Assembly: GCA_031285625.1 (NCBI GenBank)
Contig: JAITVV010000081.1
Span: 62,001-126,000, forward strand
From: Prevotella sp.
Lineage (GTDB): Bacteria; Bacteroidota; Bacteroidia; Bacteroidales; Dysgonomonadaceae
DNA: 64,000 nucleotides
Reading direction: 5' to 3'
The notes beneath the pieces are model-generated. The model was not told where the DNA came from. It searched no databases and was given only the letters and a program-made list of their open reading frames with translations. Below are positions 27,471-35,786 of the stretch, piece by piece (positions within the stretch are counted from its first letter, which is position 1; each line of letters opens with the position of its first letter). Made by a program: the position numbers and the translations under genes.

Positions 27471-28394
27471 TTATTTGCCATAAATCGCCCCCTGATAAGT
27501 TTCTCTTTCTGCAAAGCGTTTCAAAACTTTTGCGGTGAATTCGAAGTTTTTCAATCCCCAATCAGGTGCTATTAGGAGTTGCTTGGGAGACTGAGATATA
27601 AAACGTTCTATAATAAAGTCGGGATTCAATCTTTCTGCAAAATCAATACACAGATCAATATAATCATCTACTTTAAATAGATTGAACCACTCAGGATGCT
27701 CACGGTATTGTTTTGCCATAACTGTCCCCTTTATCAGTTGCAACTGATGCATTTTCAATGTTGTCAATGGCAACTTTGCCACAATATTGGCATGGGCCAG
27801 TATCTGCTCACGGCTTTCATGTGGTAACCCCAAAATAAGGTGTGCGCCGGTATATATCCCTTTATCGGCAGTTTTAAGAATAGCCTCCTCACTTTCCTGA
27901 TGTGTATGCCCCCGGTTGATAAACTTTAATGTGGAATCCAGCGTTGATTCCAGTCCATATTCGATAATCAGAAAAGTCTTTTTATTTAGTTCAGCAAAAT
28001 AATCCAATAGTTCATCTGGCATACAATCGGGTCTTGTACCAATAATCAGGCCAACCACATTAGGGTACGATAAGGCTTCTTCATATAATCCAATAAGCTT
28101 ATCTATGCTATCATATGTATTGGTATATGACTGAAAATAAGCCAGATATTTCATATCGGGATATTTGTAAGAAAAGAAATCAATCCCGTCTTTTAACTGA
28201 TCGCTCACGGTTCGCTGCCTGCCTCCATATCCTGGACTGAAACTTTGATTATTACAATATGTACAGCCTCCTACGGCTTTCGATCCATCCCTGTTGGGAC
28301 AGGTAAAGCCTGCATTAATCGATATTTTCTGGACTTTATATGGGAAGTGTTTTGAAAGTAGCTCTCCAAATTCTTTATAGAATTTATTTTCCAT
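27471..28394 (-). CDS. TIGR01212 family radical SAM protein (YhcC-like)
   Basis: About 307 residues from the second Met (ENKFYKEFGE); an ATG four codons upstream, at 28406, is also possible. The FeS ligands are in CPNRDGSKAVGGCTYC with the long first spacing typical of YhcC. Other family segments are KISINAGFTCPN, AYFQSYTNTY, IGTRPDCMPDE, LIIEYGLES and HLILGLPHESR. Function of the family is not settled; a role in RNA or cofactor modification is often proposed. A CAAAGGTA sequence at 28415-28422 (TACCTTTG on the minus strand) is a likely -7 box. Confidence 0.9.
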   Translation of the reverse strand: MENKFYKEFGELLSKHFPYKVQKISINAGFTCPNRDGSKAVGGCTYCNNQSFSPGYGGRQRTVSDQLKDGIDFFSYKYPDMKYLAYFQSYTNTYDSIDKLIGLYEEALSYPNVVGLIIGTRPDCMPDELLDYFAELNKKTFLIIEYGLESTLDSTLKFINRGHTHQESEEAILKTADKGIYTGAHLILGLPHESREQILAHANIVAKLPLTTLKMHQLQLIKGTVMAKQYREHPEWFNLFKVDDYIDLCIDFAERLNPDFIIERFISQSPKQLLIAPDWGLKNFEFTAKVLKRFAERETYQGAIYGK

Positions 28395-28570
28395 TATTTT
28401 ATTCAATTTGTATGCAAAGGTAATAATATGTAGAATGAATTTATTTCATGATTTGTATTTTAACTCAAAACAATAAAGCCGAGGCTTACTAAAGAAAAAT
28501 CATTCATATACCTTTACTTCTGGGATATTCTTTATATTTGTTTCTAATTGTATTAAATTAACAATAGGCT

Positions 28571-29947
28571 ATGTTTCAATTTTTTAAAAGACTTTTTGGT
28601 ATAGAGGATAATCCTACCCCTCAAAAACAATTTATACAGACCACAACAGAGAAATCAATAAATGAATCTGCATCTGTTACTTTCCTTGATTTGATCAGTG
28701 AATGTTGCATTTCCGATGGGGAAAGCTATACTTTAAAACCCAAAGCAGATTGGAATCTTAGAGGTAAGCTTGACAGGGAATATGCATTTCTATTTAGGAA
28801 TCTAAAAGAGAACATTCACAAGCTGGATGATAAGGAAATAGAACAGGTTTATTATCTATGCCTGGTGGCAGGAAAGGTTTTGTATGACATTGAGCCTACA
28901 TACTATTTAATGGTAAAAGCATATAAAAAGTTTCTGAAGGACAAACATAACGGTTTCCTTAGTGGAGGGAATGGGTTATTTTTATTCGGATTTGACAATA
29001 AATTCAAAATAAATCCAGATCAGAAGTATGATGAATATAGACAATATTGTTTTTTCCTAATAGCAAATCCTGACTGCCATTTCGAAGTGGTTAGCTATCG
29101 TAGCTGGATGTGGAGATTGAGATATAAGCAGCCTTTTATTGCAAATGAAATCTGTTTACCCCGCATTTCCCAGATATTGAGAACTACGATTAGATCTGTA
29201 AAACAACAGGAAAAATATATGATGTGGCAGGCCTATTTTGTTTTGTTACTTAATCCTTCTCCGATATCTCAGGATACAATTGAATTCGTAGAATCTATAA
29301 AGACCAAATCGAAACAGTTTAAGAAGCAGCTTGAACGTATTGATGCTATAGCTAAAGATTACCAAGAAAATAATGACAGGCATTATTGGTATAAAATAAC
29401 GCTTGACGACCATTTGTTACAAAAACAAATAAAACTGGAACTTCAGGGTCAGAAAATCCCTGAACTTATTAAACCATTAGGATTAATACCTACTTCATTT
29501 AACTGGCGATTCTCGGTAGAATTTTCAACTGGCGATTTTTCAAAATGTAAAGAAAACCATAGACCAGCACCCGGCTTGACAAATAAAGACGCTATTCTGG
29601 GACTTCACATTTCAGCTGGAAATAAATGGGTTGTCGATTTGCAATGGTATCTGCCATCCGAAAAGGCTCATTATATCCGGGAGGCATCGCACGACCGCCC
29701 ACGCATTATGTGGCGTAATATGTACCAACATCCGATAAGTTACCAGCCTTCATTGAAAGAAAAAATTCCAGATTTTCAGGATATGCATAATTTCCCTGAA
29801 TTAGTAAATCAATTGCAGGAGATATTTAGTCTGGACTTTAAGAAACAGGCTGTTATTACGGTTAAAGGATTGAAAGTAGAAGATAAAATACCAATTGAAA
29901 AATGGCTGTCTCTTTGTGTTAACAGTGTCGTTTTTGAGAATGCATAG
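28571..29947 (+). CDS. Hypothetical protein of 458 residues, no recognised family
   Basis: I do not recognise it. No signal peptide; it opens with an amphipathic MFQFFKRLFG segment. Residues 60-230 are mostly helical with many aromatics (VYYLCLVAGKVLYDIEPTYYL, VVSYRSWMWRLRYK). The C-terminal 170 residues are mixed alpha/beta with Trp-rich strands (WRFSVEFSTGDF, NKWVVDLQWYLPSEKAHYI) and a conserved-looking HDRPRIMWRNMY. A TATATTTG -7 box is at 28533-28540, and a bidirectional terminator follows the stop codon, so it is a single-gene unit. Codon use looks like its neighbours. Confidence 0.75.
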   Translation: MFQFFKRLFGIEDNPTPQKQFIQTTTEKSINESASVTFLDLISECCISDGESYTLKPKADWNLRGKLDREYAFLFRNLKENIHKLDDKEIEQVYYLCLVAGKVLYDIEPTYYLMVKAYKKFLKDKHNGFLSGGNGLFLFGFDNKFKINPDQKYDEYRQYCFFLIANPDCHFEVVSYRSWMWRLRYKQPFIANEICLPRISQILRTTIRSVKQQEKYMMWQAYFVLLLNPSPISQDTIEFVESIKTKSKQFKKQLERIDAIAKDYQENNDRHYWYKITLDDHLLQKQIKLELQGQKIPELIKPLGLIPTSFNWRFSVEFSTGDFSKCKENHRPAPGLTNKDAILGLHISAGNKWVVDLQWYLPSEKAHYIREASHDRPRIMWRNMYQHPISYQPSLKEKIPDFQDMHNFPELVNQLQEIFSLDFKKQAVITVKGLKVEDKIPIEKWLSLCVNSVVFENA

Positions 29948-29952
29948 GATAA

Positions 29953-29980
29953 AAAAGCCCGATAAAATCAGGCTTTTTTA
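29953..29980. terminator. Bidirectional intrinsic terminator
   Basis: Stem AAAAAGCCCGAT / ATCAGGCTTTTT with a short AAA loop; one position is a mismatch. T-runs follow on both strands. It separates the 458-residue gene from the convergent porin-like pseudogene. Confidence 0.8.
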
Positions 29981-29991
29981 TTTATATATTT

Positions 29992-30646
29992 CTAAAATTT
30001 ATATCCTAAGGATATAGATACATTCATATTTTTTACTGAGACGTCACTTCCATCAAATTGTCCCCATTCATCCATATCAAATATACCAAAGTCAGAGATA
30101 TTCACCAAACCGAAATCACAATTTACTCCTGCATTTATCTTTCCGAATTCGGCGCCAACACCAAAGCCTAATCCAAAATCAAATCTTTTCATTTTGATTC
30201 CTCCAGCTTCAGCATCATCACTAAATGCTCCTACACTGACCTCTGAGCCACCTTCTTTCACCTTCCACTTACCATCTACTGCGTAAGCAAGGTAAGGACC
30301 TGCATGAAATAGTATTCTTGTATCATTACTTACGGTTATTTTATATCCTGCATATAGGTAGTTGCAGATATGATAAGTTCAATTTTAAATTTGTATTGTC
30401 ATCTACTTTTGAGCCCTTTGTTGTAAACTCTAAACCGGTAAGTAAATAAAAATCAGGCGTCAAAGCATAATCAGCTGTTACTCCAACATTAAAACCTACT
30501 TTTAGTTTTGAATCCTCAAAATCACCACTAACATTAGACATATTCATTCCAGCCTTTACCCCAAAAGTCAAAGGTTTATTCTGTGCACTAGCTACTACTC
30601 CAATTAATAATGCAACTGTAATCAAACTTGCCTTAATAGCTTTCAT
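29992..30646 (-). pseudogene. PorT-like outer-membrane beta-barrel protein, frameshifted
   Basis: The N-terminal part (30646 to 30341, 101 codons) has a signal peptide (ALLIGVVASAQ) and PorT-family text: TFGVKAGMNMSNVSG, NVGVTADYALTPDFYLLTGLEFTTKGSK, LSYLQLP. It then stops at ICRI. In another frame the protein continues at once as AGYKITVSND...LFHAGPYLAYAVDGKW and ends with ISLGYKF at 29992. The break lies between LQLP and AGYK (about 30345-30352) and fits a 2-nt deletion or 1-nt insertion. Rejoined length is about 217 residues, normal for the family. A sequencing error is possible. Confidence 0.82.
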
Positions 30647-30732
30647 ATAATCTTTTTTAGTTAATTAGTTAAGTTATTTAAATCTAAACCCTGTAAAGAT
30701 ATTCTTTTTTTAAATAGCATGCTGCCTATATA

Positions 30733-30770
30733 TAGATAAAAGCCTCATAAAAATATGAGGCTTTTATCTA
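30733..30770 (-). terminator. Perfect 17-bp terminator hairpin
   Basis: TAGATAAAAGCCTCATA and its exact complement flank an AAAA loop. On the minus strand the stem ends in a T-containing stretch. It follows the barrel gene at 30790. Confidence 0.75.
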
Positions 30771-30789
30771 TCTTTTTAATTCTAAGATT

Positions 30790-31422
30790 TTAGAATAAAA
30801 ATTTAACACCTACCTGTAGTTCACCCACAGTACGGTCACCTATTGATTTAAAAGGATTAGCATTAAACTCGAAAGAGGTACTGCCATCGCCTCCTTTAGG
30901 TTTTGAACGAGAGTAACCTGTATTCAAAATTGTGAATGAAGTTTCAATTGTTAACCAGCTGTTTATAACATAATCAAATCCTGGAGACAATTCTAAACCA
31001 ATATTAGTAGTATTAGTTTTACCAGAATCCTTAGCTCCTTCAGAATTACCAATAATCACAGGTAAAGCTGCCTGTCCAAAGAAGAAAAGTCCACCAGAAA
31101 TATTCCAGTATTTTCTAACTAATGGTTTTACAACAAAATTATTGGTTTTCAAGTATTGTTCTCCTTCAATTTTGGAATTACCACCCATATATCCTAGACC
31201 AATACCTAAAGCTACATCAGGTGAGACGAAGGTACCAATAATAGGTAACACAGTTGTATTTGTGATTTTTTGTTCACCAGTAACATCTCCCACTTTAACT
31301 CCTTTATTTTTCGCACTGCCAAAAGATAATTGACCACCAGCAAACCATGTACCTTTGAGACCTTGTGCACTAACACACATACTGATGACAGCCAAAACTG
31401 CCACTAAGAATAATTTTTTCAT
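30790..31422 (-). CDS. Outer-membrane beta-barrel protein (porin-like)
   Basis: 210 residues. Signal peptide MKKLFLVAVLAVISMCVSAQ. The mature part alternates short beta strands with Gly-rich turns (GTWFAGGQLSFGSAK, VALGIGLGYMGG, LELSPGFDYVINSWLTIETSF) and ends in VGELQVGVKFLF with the terminal Phe required for barrel assembly. It belongs to the small OmpX/PorT-like barrels. Ligand or role unknown. It has its own terminator and is followed by the related, frameshifted barrel gene. Confidence 0.85.
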   Translation of the reverse strand: MKKLFLVAVLAVISMCVSAQGLKGTWFAGGQLSFGSAKNKGVKVGDVTGEQKITNTTVLPIIGTFVSPDVALGIGLGYMGGNSKIEGEQYLKTNNFVVKPLVRKYWNISGGLFFFGQAALPVIIGNSEGAKDSGKTNTTNIGLELSPGFDYVINSWLTIETSFTILNTGYSRSKPKGGDGSTSFEFNANPFKSIGDRTVGELQVGVKFLF

Positions 31423-31550
31423 AGCTTTTAAATTTAAAAAGTGACTAAATAACTTAACTCTATTTCCAGTTTTCTCTATTATTGTAGCCGTAAATATAGC
31501 TAAATTTTTATAAATTTCACATTTTAAACTTAAAAAATAGTTTTTTTATG

Positions 31551-32321
31551 TTAATCTGAAATAATTGTACCTGAATTGTCACTCAAATGTGTGGCACTCG
31601 TTATTATTACTTCTTTAACCCCTGCTTTTATGGCTTCAAAAGAGTTCTCAAGCTTAGGAATCATCCCTCCCTGAATTACACCTTCATTAACCAGCCTCTT
31701 AAAATCTCCTTCGTCTAATCTTGGTATAACACTATCATCATCATTCTCATCCATCAATACACCTTTTTTCTCAAAACAGAAAACCAGGCTTACATCAAAA
31801 ACTTTGGCCAAAGCTTTTGCAGTTTCTCCCGCTATTGTATCTGCATTTGTATTCAGTATATTTCCCTTTCCATCATGTGTTAACGGTGCCAGTATAGGCA
31901 CTACACCCTGAGAAATAAGGTTGGATAGTATATTTATATTCACTTCTTTTACATCACCAACATATCCGTAATCAATATCTTTAACCGGACGCTTCTCCGA
32001 ACAAATAAGATTCAGGTCGGTACCTGTAAGCCCAAGGGCATTCACACCTAAGGCCTGTAAACCTGCGACAATATTTTTATTGACCAGTCCCCCATAGACC
32101 ATTGTTACCACCTGTAATGTATCCTTATCGGTTATCCGGCGACCATTTACCATCCGGCTTTCAATACCAAGCCTTTCGGCCAGTTTAGTTGCAGAACGTC
32201 CTCCTCCATGTACGAGGATCTTATACCCTTCTATAGGGGAAAAATCTTTAAGTAATTGTTGTAGCGATTGTTCTTCTTCAACAATCTTCCCTCCTACTTT
32301 TATAATCGTCAGCTTATCCAT
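31551..32321 (-). CDS. argB: Acetylglutamate kinase
   Basis: 256 residues, normal length. An amino-acid kinase fold with the phosphate-binding Lys in TIIKVGGKIVEEE, the GGGRSATKLAERLG loop, NADTIAGETAKALAK and a late GGMIPKLENSFEAIK segment that includes the second catalytic Lys. It phosphorylates N-acetyl-L-glutamate in arginine synthesis. No other arg gene is adjacent. Copy 4 of the recurrent TGTTACTTTTGTTACTTTTT motif ends 30 nt upstream and is the probable promoter. Confidence 0.95.
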   Translation of the reverse strand: MDKLTIIKVGGKIVEEEQSLQQLLKDFSPIEGYKILVHGGGRSATKLAERLGIESRMVNGRRITDKDTLQVVTMVYGGLVNKNIVAGLQALGVNALGLTGTDLNLICSEKRPVKDIDYGYVGDVKEVNINILSNLISQGVVPILAPLTHDGKGNILNTNADTIAGETAKALAKVFDVSLVFCFEKKGVLMDENDDDSVIPRLDEGDFKRLVNEGVIQGGMIPKLENSFEAIKAGVKEVIITSATHLSDNSGTIISD

Positions 32322-32350
32322 TTCAATTTTATTATTTATTCAACTCTAAG

Positions 32351-32370
32351 AAAAAGTAACAAAAGTAACA
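32351..32370 (-). promoter_or_regulatory. Recurrent upstream motif, copy 4, before argB
   Basis: The plus strand reads AAAAAGTAACAAAAGTAACA, identical to copy 1 over all 20 nt. In the direction of argB it is TGTTACTTTTGTTACTTTTT, including TACTTTTG as -7 box. A TGTCACTTTT unit follows 20 nt further on at 32390-32399. Confidence 0.6.
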
Positions 32371-32478
32371 CCTTTTCAACCATTTTATATTGTCACTTTT
32401 ATTTAAAACGGCAATCATTTAAAGATTGTCTTATATAAGACAAATTAAAGTGCAAATAACATGTAGAATACAAAAATA

Positions 32479-32512
32479 AAAAGAGATTGAATCTGATGAA
32501 ACAATCTCTTTT
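32479..32512 (-). terminator. Intrinsic terminator after rpsO
   Basis: AAAAGAGATTG (32479-32489) pairs with CAATCTCTTTT (32502-32512); on the minus strand T-rich sequence follows. It lies 20 nt after the rpsO stop codon. Confidence 0.75.
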
Positions 32513-32531
32513 AAATTTTCGCTGGAAAGAA

Positions 32532-32801
32532 TTACTTTCTGATACCTAATTCTTTGATGATAGCACGATATCTTTCGATATCGTTATCGATCAGATAGTC
32601 AAGCAAACGACGACGTTTACCTACAAGGCGTCTTAGTGATCTTTCTGTGTTATAGTCCTTCTTATTTAACTTCAAATGTTCAGTTAAATGCGAAATACGG
32701 TATGAAAACAATGCTATCTGAGCTTCAGGTGAGCCAGTATCAGTGTTAGACTTTCCGTATTTAGCGAAGAGTTCTTGCTTTTTAGCTGAATCTAAATACA
32801 T
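32532..32801 (-). CDS. rpsO: 30S ribosomal protein S15
   Basis: 89 residues, the standard S15 length. It contains the family signature SPEAQIALFSYRISHLTEHLKLNKKDYNTERSLRRLVGKRRRLLDYL, here seen in pieces: TGSPEAQIALFS, HLTEHLKLNKKD and GKRRRLLDYL. S15 binds 16S rRNA helices 20-22 early in small-subunit assembly. It is a single gene with a consensus promoter and its own terminator. Confidence 0.97.
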   Translation of the reverse strand: MYLDSAKKQELFAKYGKSNTDTGSPEAQIALFSYRISHLTEHLKLNKKDYNTERSLRRLVGKRRRLLDYLIDNDIERYRAIIKELGIRK

Positions 32802-32834
32802 AAGTAATTATTTATAATTTATTTAAACGAGGTG

Positions 32835-32865
32835 CAAAGATAAAACTTATTTTGTGAGTCACAAA
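32835..32865 (-). promoter_or_regulatory. rpsO promoter (Bacteroidetes consensus)
   Basis: On the minus strand TTTG (32862-32865), exactly 19 nt, then TATCTTTG (32835-32842). This is a full match to the Bacteroidetes sigma-ABfr consensus, giving a leader of about 27 nt. Confidence 0.78.
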
Positions 32866-32888
32866 CATTTAAGCCATAAAATGCAGGG

Positions 32889-33254
32889 TTAGAATGGCAA
32901 ATCATCTCCTTCGTCACTGCTACTAAAATCAACTGGAGCAGATGGAGCTTGTTGTTGTGGAGCAGCTTGCGGGGGTACAGGAGCACCTGCTCCGGCCGGA
33001 TCTACCTTCCATGCCCTAAGGTCTGTATACCAGTTTCCATTATATTCACGGCTCTCGATATCAAAAGAAACATCAAGTATATTTCCAACTTGTAATATTG
33101 ATTCATTAATTTTATCTCCCCATAATGTCATGCATACTTTCTTAGGATACATACCATCAGTTTCCAGAATTATATTCTGTTTTCTCCACTCTCCGTTCTT
33201 TCCCATACCGGTTTGTATAGGCATTACCTGAATCAATTTAGCTGTTAATTGCAT
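32889..33254 (-). CDS. DUF3127 protein with SSB-like acidic tail
   Basis: 121 residues. The first 85 form the DUF3127 domain, a likely OB fold (LTAKLIQVMPIQTGMGKNGEWRKQNIILET, TLWGDKINESILQVGNILDVSFDIESREYNG). A Pro/Ala/Gln linker follows, then an acidic tip SSDEGDDLPF. This linker and tip look like the C-terminus of single-stranded DNA-binding protein (DDDIPF), which recruits repair and replication proteins. A nucleic-acid role is therefore plausible (inference). It lies between rpsO and a DUF418 gene, each apparently transcribed alone. Confidence 0.85.
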   Translation of the reverse strand: MQLTAKLIQVMPIQTGMGKNGEWRKQNIILETDGMYPKKVCMTLWGDKINESILQVGNILDVSFDIESREYNGNWYTDLRAWKVDPAGAGAPVPPQAAPQQQAPSAPVDFSSSDEGDDLPF

Positions 33255-33334
33255 TATAATTAGTTTTGTTTATATTTCAAAATGGAGCATAAAGGTATAA
33301 AAAAATCAGGAATTTTCAATTTTTGCCAGGATTC

Positions 33335-34507
33335 CTATTTCCTTTTTCCGATCCATGTCAGTTTTTTCCAAATATATTCTAACGGGCCGTGTTTATAATT
33401 TTTCATCCACCAGTAAGAAAACAGATACTGCAATAAAAATAAGACGATACCAAGCAAAAATGAATATGTGACTCCCAATTTATTATGCAAGCTTAAACCC
33501 CAGTTATAAAACAGAGCTGAGCCAATAATCGACTGCATAATATAGTTAGTGAGCGTCATTTTTCCATAAGGACGAAGCTTATCCAACAATTTATGTCCTT
33601 TCGCTGTCTTATAATAGAGTAATATTACCAGAGCAACGAGGAATGACATAAATGCCAGATTTGAAAGAGATCTTATTATCAACGCCAAAGGCCTCAAAAC
33701 AGCCTTATTCTCAATAAAGCCGGGAATAAGATTAACCAGACCATTGAGTGGAAGAAAGCAAATAATACCTATAACTAATACCTTTATCCAAAAAGATGCA
33801 TTTTGCTCGTTATATTTAAATAATCCACTTCTGCCGATTAGCATACCAAACATAAAAAGGGCCGGAGTCTGAAAAAAGCGGGCATTTTCCCAGGCCCATG
33901 TAAGGCTTGCGAGTTGTCCGTCCCATAAATTCATTTTCACTGTTTCCAGAAATGTACCGGCTTCCTGTACAGGATAAGCGTTACCAAAGTAATAATTGGC
34001 CAGAGGTTTTCCAGGTATATAATCAGGATTTAATAAAGCATATATAAGTTTACCCCATTCCATAGGCTGCAACATCAGTATAGTTGCTATAATGACCACT
34101 GTTCTTGTCTTGAGTCGTGCCACAAAAATCAACAACACTCCTACAATGGAATACAATACTAATATTTCACCTGTAAAAAACATAGCATTGATATTTCCCC
34201 AGATAAACAACAGGAATAATCTCCATAGGAATCTCAATCTGAAATCATTTCCTCTTTCCAGCTGGTTATTATCCTGAATAAAAAAGCTGAAACCAAATAA
34301 CAGGGCAAATATGCCGTATGCTTTTCCTCCGAAGGTGAAAAACATAGAATCCCATATCATTTTATCGGTAAACTTCAGAAAAGAGCTATCTGTTTCGGGA
34401 AAAGAATAAAAATTGAAATGTTCGATACAATGAAGCAGGAAAATGCCCATTATAGCAAAACCTCTGAGCGCATCTGCCACATCGATGCGCTGTTGTATTT
34501 TTGTCAT
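33335..34507 (-). CDS. DUF418 domain membrane protein
   Basis: 390 residues with about ten hydrophobic helices. The start RIDVADALRGFAIMGIFLLHCIEHF is the conserved N-terminus of the DUF418/heparan-alpha-glucosaminide acetyltransferase-like group, and the C-terminal LRPYGKMTLTNYIMQSIIG plus FSYWWMKNYKHGPLEYIWKKLTW is the DUF418 signature. Such proteins are thought to be membrane acyltransferases, but the substrate here is unknown. The start codon precedes the conserved first helix with no alternative nearby. Confidence 0.9.
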   Translation of the reverse strand: MTKIQQRIDVADALRGFAIMGIFLLHCIEHFNFYSFPETDSSFLKFTDKMIWDSMFFTFGGKAYGIFALLFGFSFFIQDNNQLERGNDFRLRFLWRLFLLFIWGNINAMFFTGEILVLYSIVGVLLIFVARLKTRTVVIIATILMLQPMEWGKLIYALLNPDYIPGKPLANYYFGNAYPVQEAGTFLETVKMNLWDGQLASLTWAWENARFFQTPALFMFGMLIGRSGLFKYNEQNASFWIKVLVIGIICFLPLNGLVNLIPGFIENKAVLRPLALIIRSLSNLAFMSFLVALVILLYYKTAKGHKLLDKLRPYGKMTLTNYIMQSIIGSALFYNWGLSLHNKLGVTYSFLLGIVLFLLQYLFSYWWMKNYKHGPLEYIWKKLTWIGKRK

Positions 34508-34562
34508 GATATTAATAATTATTTTCGGGCCGCAAGATAATGACTATTTTTCAAAAAAGTCT

Positions 34563-35702
34563 CTATTCCGGCTGGTCTTTATCGAAGGGAATCTCCTGCT
34601 GGGCGTTCTCTGCCGCCTGTATCCTCTCTGCCGAAGCGATAAATTCTTTATAATAAGACAATAGCAAAGTTGTTAAGGGGATTGCTATAATCATTCCCAC
34701 AACTCCCAGTAAAGAACCCCATACAGACAAGGAAAGAAGTATAATTGCAGGGTTCAGTCCCATTGCCTTACCCATTATGCGGGGAACAAGGTATAAATCC
34801 ATAATACATTGGACAATAACATAGATCAAAGCTACTAATCCCAGCATTGCCCAAAAACTATCATCAGTTTGTGATGCCCGTAACCAGCAAAGCAAAATTG
34901 CCGGAGGAAAAGTTATTACCTGTAAGTATGGAATCATATGTACCAGGCCAACTATAATGCCAAACATAATAGCTAATGGCAAGCCTATAATCTGAAAACC
35001 TGTAGCATATAAGACAGCAAGGATAAGACAGATAAATGCCTGATGGCGAAAATATTTGTTCATACTAGTTTCTACATCCAAGGTAATTCTGTTTACTACC
35101 GGACGGTATTTTGGAGGGATAAGATATCTCCAGAGTTCGTTTATTTTGTCATAATCGAGCAAAATAAAGATCAGATATAAAAGGACGATGAAAACGACAG
35201 TAAGCCCAAATAAGAATGAAATAGTATTAGAAAAAATAGCTTCCACTGCCGGGCTCAGGTATTGTATAATTTCCACAAGGTTGTCACGTGAGAGGCTACT
35301 TTGTATTTCCTTAAAATCGATATAACGACCTATAGCATCGGCTACATTTACAGGAATCCCATTCTGGCTGATGGAAGATAAATCATAAGTGGCAATAAGG
35401 CCATTGATCTGCCATATTTCATTTTCGATAAGAGGAACCAGAATAAAACCGAGCAGAGTGATTATTGCTGCAACCGAAAGCAACGTTAAAACCACTGCAA
35501 GAGAATGCACAAGTCTTAGTTTTCTCTGATAGAAACGGACTAAAGGATTGAGCATATATGCCAGTAACCAAGCAACAAGAAATGGTAACAAAACATCTTT
35601 CAGTATATAAAGGAAGTAAAGTGCTGCACCTATAGCCAGAACACTTATAAGCATACGGATAGTCCGGTCAAATGTAAATGGTTTCTCGAAAGGCTGGCTC
35701 AT
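34563..35702 (-). CDS. AI-2E family transporter (PerM-like)
   Basis: 379 residues with the topology of the AI-2E exporter/PerM family: two helices in the first 40 residues (VLAIGAALYFLYILKDVLLPFLVAWLLAYMLNP), a soluble section at 100-145, then helices to about 350. Conserved segments include FRHQAFICLILAVLYATGF, FGIIVGLVHMIPYLQ and PRIMGKAMGLNPAIILLSLSVWGSLLGVVGMIIAIPL. Family members export small molecules or act as Na+/H+ antiporters; the substrate is unknown. The C-terminal tail is polar and Glu/Gln-rich. Confidence 0.9.
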   Translation of the reverse strand: MSQPFEKPFTFDRTIRMLISVLAIGAALYFLYILKDVLLPFLVAWLLAYMLNPLVRFYQRKLRLVHSLAVVLTLLSVAAIITLLGFILVPLIENEIWQINGLIATYDLSSISQNGIPVNVADAIGRYIDFKEIQSSLSRDNLVEIIQYLSPAVEAIFSNTISFLFGLTVVFIVLLYLIFILLDYDKINELWRYLIPPKYRPVVNRITLDVETSMNKYFRHQAFICLILAVLYATGFQIIGLPLAIMFGIIVGLVHMIPYLQVITFPPAILLCWLRASQTDDSFWAMLGLVALIYVIVQCIMDLYLVPRIMGKAMGLNPAIILLSLSVWGSLLGVVGMIIAIPLTTLLLSYYKEFIASAERIQAAENAQQEIPFDKDQPE

Positions 35703-35786
35703 AGATAAAACATTCAGGTGTCAGTAAAATATTTTTATATCTTTACAAAGATATTTATTTTCCACATTTTATAACATTCTACCACG

